From positions 1-34,557 of the forward strand of contig UQWP01000038.1 in the NCBI GenBank assembly GCA_900544825.1: DNA of 34,557 bases, given 5' to 3'. The DNA is from an uncultured Prevotella sp. GTDB taxonomy: Bacteria > Bacteroidota > Bacteroidia > Bacteroidales > Bacteroidaceae. The position numbers and the translations under genes were made by a program. A model generated the notes under the pieces. That model saw only the letters and a program-made list of their open reading frames with translations, was not told the origin of the DNA and made no database searches. Positions 30,421-34,557 of the stretch are shown in pieces (position 1 is the first letter of the stretch; each line of letters starts with the position of its first letter).

Positions 30421-32025
30421 TTAAGCCTCTGAAGAAATCTGCAGCTTCCAGCCATCAATTGTACCTGTCTCAGATGAGAAGTTGCAGCCTATCTGGTATA
30501 TCTTTCTTTTGTCGGCGGCATACTCACGGGCATATCCTTTTGTTTCGATTTGTTTCAAAGCATCAAGGGCTGAACCATCACGCTTAAACTCAAAGATATA
30601 AACAAAATTAGGGGTCTCTACGATACTGTCTACTCGTCCCTCGCTTTGCTCTTTCTCAATCAAGACAGTAAAGCAACTTATCATGCGAATCACCAAATAA
30701 AATGTGTATTGGAAATAGCGCTCTTTTTCCCGCTCGTCATCCTTGCGTCGCTGACTATATGGGATGCTGGCGAAGAAGGAGGTGAGTAGCTTCTCCAATT
30801 TGTCGCAATCTCCCGTCTTCATAGTGTTAACTACCTCTATAACCCATGCGTCTGGTGACTCCTTGGGCCTCAGATAATTAGCTGCCACCATGGTTACGAA
30901 ACCCGCTTTTACCTCGTCGTTTGGAAAATCCAAGAGATAGGAATCGGTATCCATGTTCCAATCCTTAATGGTGAGATAACCGCTCTGGTAAATCATAGGT
31001 AGGGGAGCCTCTATATCTGCCTTGTAGTCAATGAAACTGCTCGTTGGATAATACTTTCCTGTCAACTCGTTGAGGTTTTCGTCAGAATGAGCTAATAAGC
31101 GAACCAGATAGGTTGGCGAACCTGTACGGAACCAGAAATCACTCAGGATTTTCTTGCTCAGTGAGTTCAAGATGCTGAAAGGATTGTAGATGTCGAGCAT
31201 GCTTGGACTGAAGTGATAACCATCATACTTGCGCTTGAGTCTATATTTCATCTCATCTTCAGATACTTTATATCTTACGGACATTGCCTTGATTTGTTCA
31301 TCGAAGGTTGAGTATAATTCTTCCTCTGTGATTCCGCAAAGTGCCTCGTAGCGGTCGTCCATACTAATGTCGTTAGGCTGGTTGAAACCACTAAACACAC
31401 TAACTTGCGAGAACTTGGTGACACCAGTCAATAGCACGAATTTCAAATCTCTGTCAGCTGCTTTGAAGACGCTGTAGAAACCTTTCATGATTTCACGATG
31501 TCTGTCTTCCAACAAACGCTCGTTACCTTCAGAATCGAAGGTCTTTAATCCTGTGTCCAAGACATCCAGTAAAGGTTTGTCATATTCGTCGATCAAGACA
31601 ACGGCGCCCTGTCCTGTCTTTTCATGAGCAGTTCTCAATACAGCCATAAATCGGTCTCCCAAGGTGGTGGCTAATGGATCTCTTCCGTAAATCAACTCTT
31701 GGGTTTCAACAAAAGTCAACAAAGTCTTTTCCAATTCGCCTGCTTGTGTGAAATCCTTACCATTGAAGTCTATATGGAAAACAGGATATTGCTTCCATTC
31801 TTTTTCTAATTGTTCGATGGCAAGTCCTTTAAACAGTTCTTTCTGTCCTTGGAAGTAGCATTCCAGAGTAGAAATCAACAACGACTTTCCGAATCGTCTT
31901 GGACGACTCAGAAAATATATTTTCCCATTATGTACTAAATCATAGAGGATTTTGGTTTTGTCGAGATAAACATAACCGCCATCTATAATTTCACTAAAGT
32001 TTTGTATTCCTATAGGATATTTCAT
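30421..32025 (-). CDS. AAA-ATPase-like protein with PD-(D/E)XK nuclease C-terminus
   Basis: 534 residues. The N-terminus (MKYPIGIQNFSEIIDGGYVY) and FLSRPRRFGKS (Walker A, Lys47) mark the AAA-ATPase_like family (PF09820); Walker B is VVLIDEYDKP (142-151). The C-terminus fits PDDEXK_9 (PF08011): Asp466 (RVDSIVE) and Glu479/Lys481 (YIFEFKRD) form a PD-(D/E)XK site. Such proteins are greatly expanded in Prevotella and Bacteroides genomes; their role is not established, though a nuclease plus ATPase suggests defence or mobile DNA. The gene is single, with a full promoter divergent from that of the HAD gene and a terminator after it. The start at 32025 is the ATG right before the conserved region. 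Confidence 0.88.
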   Translation of the reverse strand: MKYPIGIQNFSEIIDGGYVYLDKTKILYDLVHNGKIYFLSRPRRFGKSLLISTLECYFQGQKELFKGLAIEQLEKEWKQYPVFHIDFNGKDFTQAGELEKTLLTFVETQELIYGRDPLATTLGDRFMAVLRTAHEKTGQGAVVLIDEYDKPLLDVLDTGLKTFDSEGNERLLEDRHREIMKGFYSVFKAADRDLKFVLLTGVTKFSQVSVFSGFNQPNDISMDDRYEALCGITEEELYSTFDEQIKAMSVRYKVSEDEMKYRLKRKYDGYHFSPSMLDIYNPFSILNSLSKKILSDFWFRTGSPTYLVRLLAHSDENLNELTGKYYPTSSFIDYKADIEAPLPMIYQSGYLTIKDWNMDTDSYLLDFPNDEVKAGFVTMVAANYLRPKESPDAWVIEVVNTMKTGDCDKLEKLLTSFFASIPYSQRRKDDEREKERYFQYTFYLVIRMISCFTVLIEKEQSEGRVDSIVETPNFVYIFEFKRDGSALDALKQIETKGYAREYAADKRKIYQIGCNFSSETGTIDGWKLQISSEA

Positions 32026-32050
32026 ATTGTTGCTTTATTTGAATTTTTGG

Positions 32051-32081
32051 CAAAGTTACGAAAAATATTGGTATATGCAAA
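32051..32081 (-). promoter_or_regulatory. Promoter of the AAA-ATPase-like gene
   Basis: On the minus strand TTTG (32078-32081), a 19-nt spacer and TAACTTTG (32051-32058) match the consensus. The leader would be about 20 nt. The HAD promoter on the other strand is about 65 bp away. Confidence 0.78.
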
Positions 32082-32122
32082 AGAAAGCAGAATAAATTGT
32101 TTTCCTTTTCAGATAAAAACAT

Positions 32123-32130
32123 TAACTTTG
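32123..32130 (+). promoter_or_regulatory. Promoter of the HAD gene (-7 box)
   Basis: TAACTTTG followed by C. TTG at 32097-32099 lies 23 nt upstream, slightly far. The predicted start would leave only 6-15 nt before the ATG. Confidence 0.5.
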
Positions 32131-32142
32131 CAACTAAAAGAA

Positions 32143-32883
32143 ATGAAAAGTATGGAAAAACTGAAAAATATCAGGGCGATAGCCTTCGATGCCGACGATA
32201 CGCTCTGGGCATTGCAGAATTACTTTGAGGATGTAGAGCATGAATATTGCGAGCTTCTTTCTGCTTATGGCAAGGAGAAGGAGATTTCTGCAGCCCTCTT
32301 TGAAACGGAGAGCCGGAATATGGCAGACTTGGGATATGGCTGCAAGGCTTTCACCCTTTCGCTGGTAGAAAATGCCATCAGGGTGAGTCATGGCAAGGTA
32401 GAGGCGAATGTCATTGCTCAGATTCTGGATCTTGGCAAGAGTCTCCTGCATCTTGATGCCAAACCGCTGGAGGGTGTTGAGGCTACCCTTGCCCGCATCC
32501 GTGAAATGAGAGAAGGGCAGGAGGATGGTTCTTCCGGTGAAAGAAGATTCAGGCTGGCTGTCTTTACCAAGGGAGAACTGATGGACCAGGAGAATAAGTT
32601 GTGGCGTTCGGGGCTGCAGCGCTATTTTGATGTGGTAAGTATCGTGAGCGATAAGAAGCCCGAGGCTTACCGTCGTCTTTGCCGGGAGATGGAAGTGAAG
32701 CCCGAAGAGCTTCTTATGGTGGGCAACAGCTTTAAGAGCGATATTGCGCCGGCATTGAAAATCGGAGCCTCTGCCGTCCATATCCCTTTCCATACTACCT
32801 GGGCGCACGAAAAGATAGAGGAGTTTGAACATCCCAACCTCCGCCGCATCTCCCGCTTTGCGCAGCTGCTGGACATCCTGTAG
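32143..32883 (+). CDS. HAD-family hydrolase
   Basis: Cytoplasmic HAD phosphatase of 246 residues. Motif I is IAFDADDTLW with Asp16 and Asp18; the T of VFTKGE is motif II; KKPEAYRR supplies the motif III Lys; and LLMVGNSFKSDIAPALKIGA is motif IV. A helical cap lies between motifs I and II (about 25-105). The nearest general types are YjjG-like nucleotide or sugar phosphatases; the substrate cannot be read. The start may be ATG at 32143 (MKSMEKLKN) or 32152 (MEKLKN); the second leaves a longer leader after the -7 box at 32123-32130. An AT-rich upstream extension is not coding-like. A strong terminator follows the gene. Confidence 0.87.
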   Translation: MKSMEKLKNIRAIAFDADDTLWALQNYFEDVEHEYCELLSAYGKEKEISAALFETESRNMADLGYGCKAFTLSLVENAIRVSHGKVEANVIAQILDLGKSLLHLDAKPLEGVEATLARIREMREGQEDGSSGERRFRLAVFTKGELMDQENKLWRSGLQRYFDVVSIVSDKKPEAYRRLCREMEVKPEELLMVGNSFKSDIAPALKIGASAVHIPFHTTWAHEKIEEFEHPNLRRISRFAQLLDIL

Positions 32884-32908
32884 CTTCCTTGGGGCAAGTT
32901 TCGCACAG

Positions 32909-32974
32909 ATAATTTGCGCTAACATACTTTTTTCATACCATTAGCGCAGATTATCCGCGAATAATTTGCGCTAA
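32909..32974 (+). repeat. Direct repeat of a terminator arm
   Basis: ATAATTTGCGCTAA occurs at 32909-32922 and again at 32961-32974, where it is the right arm of the HAD terminator. The first copy could also pair with the left arm, giving an alternative fold. Confidence 0.7.
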
Positions 32975-32987
32975 TGGGGATTTTTTT
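32938..32987 (+). terminator. Terminator of the HAD gene
   Basis: CCATTAGCGCAGATTAT (32938-32954) pairs with ATAATTTGCGCTAATGG (32961-32977) around a 6-nt loop, 17 bp with one G-T wobble. Seven T residues follow at 32981-32987. Confidence 0.9.
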
Positions 32988-33062
32988 ATATCTTTGCAGA
33001 AGATAAGCTGCACTCGGCAATTTGAAAGCAAGCTTTCATTGCGCTCGCTTGCATTATCTTTG
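32965..33062 (+). promoter_or_regulatory. Duplicated promoter region before the final ATPase gene
   Basis: TTTG (32965-32968), a 20-nt spacer and TATCTTTG (32989-32996) make a full promoter whose -33 element is inside the HAD terminator stem. A second TATCTTTG (33055-33062) lies 20 nt before the ATG. Both are followed by a GCAGAA-ATAA-like stretch, suggesting a duplication. The palindrome GAAAGCAAGCTTTC lies between them at 33024-33037. Confidence 0.6.
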
Positions 33063-33082
33063 CGCAGAAAATAACGAAAGAT

Positions 33083-34531
33083 ATGGAACAGAGACTAATA
33101 GGAAGAGAAGCAGAACTCAAACTGCTCAATGAGTATATAAACTCCGATAAATCAGAGTTTATCGCCGTCTATGGAAGACGACGTGTAGGCAAGACTTTTC
33201 TCATCAGAAAAGCCGTAGAGGATCATTTTGCCTTCTTCATGACAGGAATGAACGGAGTTGCCAAAGGCGAACAGCTTGTCAACTTCAGCATTGCCCTGCA
33301 AAAATATACCCACTCCACCACTCTGCAGACGTTCAAGAGCTGGCTGCTGGCATTCTATGCCCTGTCACAATACATAGAAACACTTCCGGAAGGCAAGAAA
33401 GTAATATTCATCGATGAATTGCCATGGATGGATACCGCCAAATCGGGATTCATACCTGCACTGGAAAACTTCTGGAACAGCTGGGCTGTACTGCGCAACG
33501 ACATCAAACTCATCGTTTGCGGATCCGCCACCTCCTGGATGATCAACAACCTGATTCGCAACCGTGGTGGCTTGCATAACCGACTGACCCATCATCTGAT
33601 TGTAAAACCATTCACTCTGCACGAATGCGAAGAATACTTCAAGGCTTACCACTTCGGCTACAGCCGAAAACAGATAGCAGAATGCTATATGGTTATGGGT
33701 GGAATACCTTATTATCTGTCTATGATGGATAAATCGAAAAGTCTGGCACAGAACATCGACCAGCTGTTTTTCGCAGACAATGCAGAACTGAAAGATGAGT
33801 TCAACGACTTATACAGAGCTTTGTTTAAGAAATCAGCCGACCATATCGCCGTGGTTACTGCCCTTGCTGCCAAAGGAATGGGTATGACCCGCCAGGAACT
33901 GGTCAAGGCATCAGGATGTAAAGATAACGGAGCCTTCTCTACAGTACTGGAAGAATTGGAACAATGCGGATTCATCCGTCTGTATGAACCATTCAGCACT
34001 ACCAACAAGATGACTTCCGACATTCGCCAAAAGCGAAACACCTTATTTCAGTTAGTAGATTTCTATACGCTCTTCTACTTCCGTTTCATCAAGCACAACA
34101 AGTATCAGGATTCCAGTTTCTGGTCATCCTCCCAGAACAGTCAGCTATACCATACTTGGGCAGGACTGTCGTTTGAGATGCTTTGTCTAAACCATATAGA
34201 CAAAATCAAGCATGCCCTGGGAATTTCGGGAGTACAGACCTTGATTTGCTCATGGCGAAGCAGCAACACAGAAAAGGGAGCTCAAATAGACTTGCTGATA
34301 GACCGGAAAGATGAAACCATCAACATCTGTGAGATGAAATTCTACAAGAGCGAATTCGAAATCAGCAAGGAATATGAGGAGAAATTGCAGGAGAAACTTC
34401 GTATCTTCACTGAAGAGACGAAGACTTCCAAATCGCTTCTCCTCACATTGATTACTTCTTTCGGATTGAAGCAGAACAAACATAGCGACATCGTACAGAA
34501 ACAGATTACGATGGATGATTTGTTTGTTTAA
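33083..34531 (+). CDS. ATPase_2-type protein with DUF234 nuclease-like C-terminus
   Basis: 482 residues, complete, ending 26 nt before the right edge. The N-terminus RLIGREAELKLLNEYI and VYGRRRVGKTFLIRKA (Walker A, Lys37) belong to the archaeal-type ATPase_2 family (PF01637); Walker B is VIFIDELPWMD (107-117). A winged-helix segment lies near 255-310 (MGMTRQELVKASG). The C-terminal part matches DUF234 (PF03008) and has a PD-(D/E)XK-like set: Asp403 (AQIDLLID), Glu417 and Lys419 (CEMKFYK). The family is widespread in Bacteroidetes and archaea with no fixed role; DNA binding and cleavage are inferred from the motifs. It has its own promoter region and is not in an operon with the HAD gene. Confidence 0.9.
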   Translation: MEQRLIGREAELKLLNEYINSDKSEFIAVYGRRRVGKTFLIRKAVEDHFAFFMTGMNGVAKGEQLVNFSIALQKYTHSTTLQTFKSWLLAFYALSQYIETLPEGKKVIFIDELPWMDTAKSGFIPALENFWNSWAVLRNDIKLIVCGSATSWMINNLIRNRGGLHNRLTHHLIVKPFTLHECEEYFKAYHFGYSRKQIAECYMVMGGIPYYLSMMDKSKSLAQNIDQLFFADNAELKDEFNDLYRALFKKSADHIAVVTALAAKGMGMTRQELVKASGCKDNGAFSTVLEELEQCGFIRLYEPFSTTNKMTSDIRQKRNTLFQLVDFYTLFYFRFIKHNKYQDSSFWSSSQNSQLYHTWAGLSFEMLCLNHIDKIKHALGISGVQTLICSWRSSNTEKGAQIDLLIDRKDETINICEMKFYKSEFEISKEYEEKLQEKLRIFTEETKTSKSLLLTLITSFGLKQNKHSDIVQKQITMDDLFV

Positions 34532-34557
34532 AAGATAACCCCTAAAAGGAAAGGGTG

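Noticed and set aside
30360..30587. 75-codon frame on the plus strand
   Set aside because: It crosses the ATPase terminator and the antisense of its 3' end; no start signal or family.
1..34557. tRNA, rRNA, integrase or transposase genes
   Set aside because: None seen. No cloverleaf-like sequence with a recognisable T-loop and no recombinase motif was found by eye.

Overview
The window looks like chromosomal DNA of a gut or oral Bacteroidales bacterium, most likely Prevotella/Segatella. Three things point there: promoters of the Bacteroidetes type (-33 TTTG, -7 TAnnTTTG) before many genes, few Shine-Dalgarno sites, and Bacteroidales-type gene sets (fuc genes, lysS-gpsA-pgi, a PiT transporter with a PhoU-like tail, a large MG2/plug protein). 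No rRNA, tRNA, CRISPR array, integrase or transposase gene was seen.

Layout. 1-370: gene-free left edge with a leftward -7 box and the fucP terminator. 370-7224 (minus): secreted GH29 alpha-L-fucosidase, then fucI, fucA, an FGGY kinase and fucP, a complete route from released L-fucose to lactaldehyde and DHAP. 7448-9130 (plus): a P1B metal ATPase lacking most of its nucleotide-binding domain. 9225-14201 (minus): lysS-gpsA-pgi-HAD housekeeping operon. 14333-17771 (minus): secreted GH89 alpha-N-acetylglucosaminidase followed by a membrane acetyltransferase-like protein of the HGSNAT family. 17980-22221 (plus): menaquinone genes menI-menF-menD-menB. 22311-23492 (minus): yhhQ-queF for queuosine precursor uptake/reduction, preceded by what looks like a preQ1-I riboswitch. 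23790-24200 (minus): hsp20 with a repetitive cytosine-free 3' UTR. 24392-26998 (minus): two exported proteins of unknown role. 27201-29447 (minus): PiT-type phosphate transporter. 29448-30420: gene-free, holding a possible non-autonomous element with inverted ends and two families of short repeats. 30421-34531: two ATPases, each fused to a PD-(D/E)XK nuclease-like C-terminus, on either side of a HAD hydrolase.

How it fits together. Fucosidase plus the fuc pathway, and GH89 plus its HGSNAT-like partner, suggest use of terminal fucose and alpha-GlcNAc from host mucin-type glycans or glycosaminoglycans. The men genes supply quinone for anaerobic respiration. The points most worth a second look are the N-domain-less P-type ATPase, the riboswitch-like pseudoknot before yhhQ, the cytosine-free 3' UTR of hsp20, the repeat-built element at 29.6-30.06 kb, and the terminator-like hairpin inside the fuc operon.
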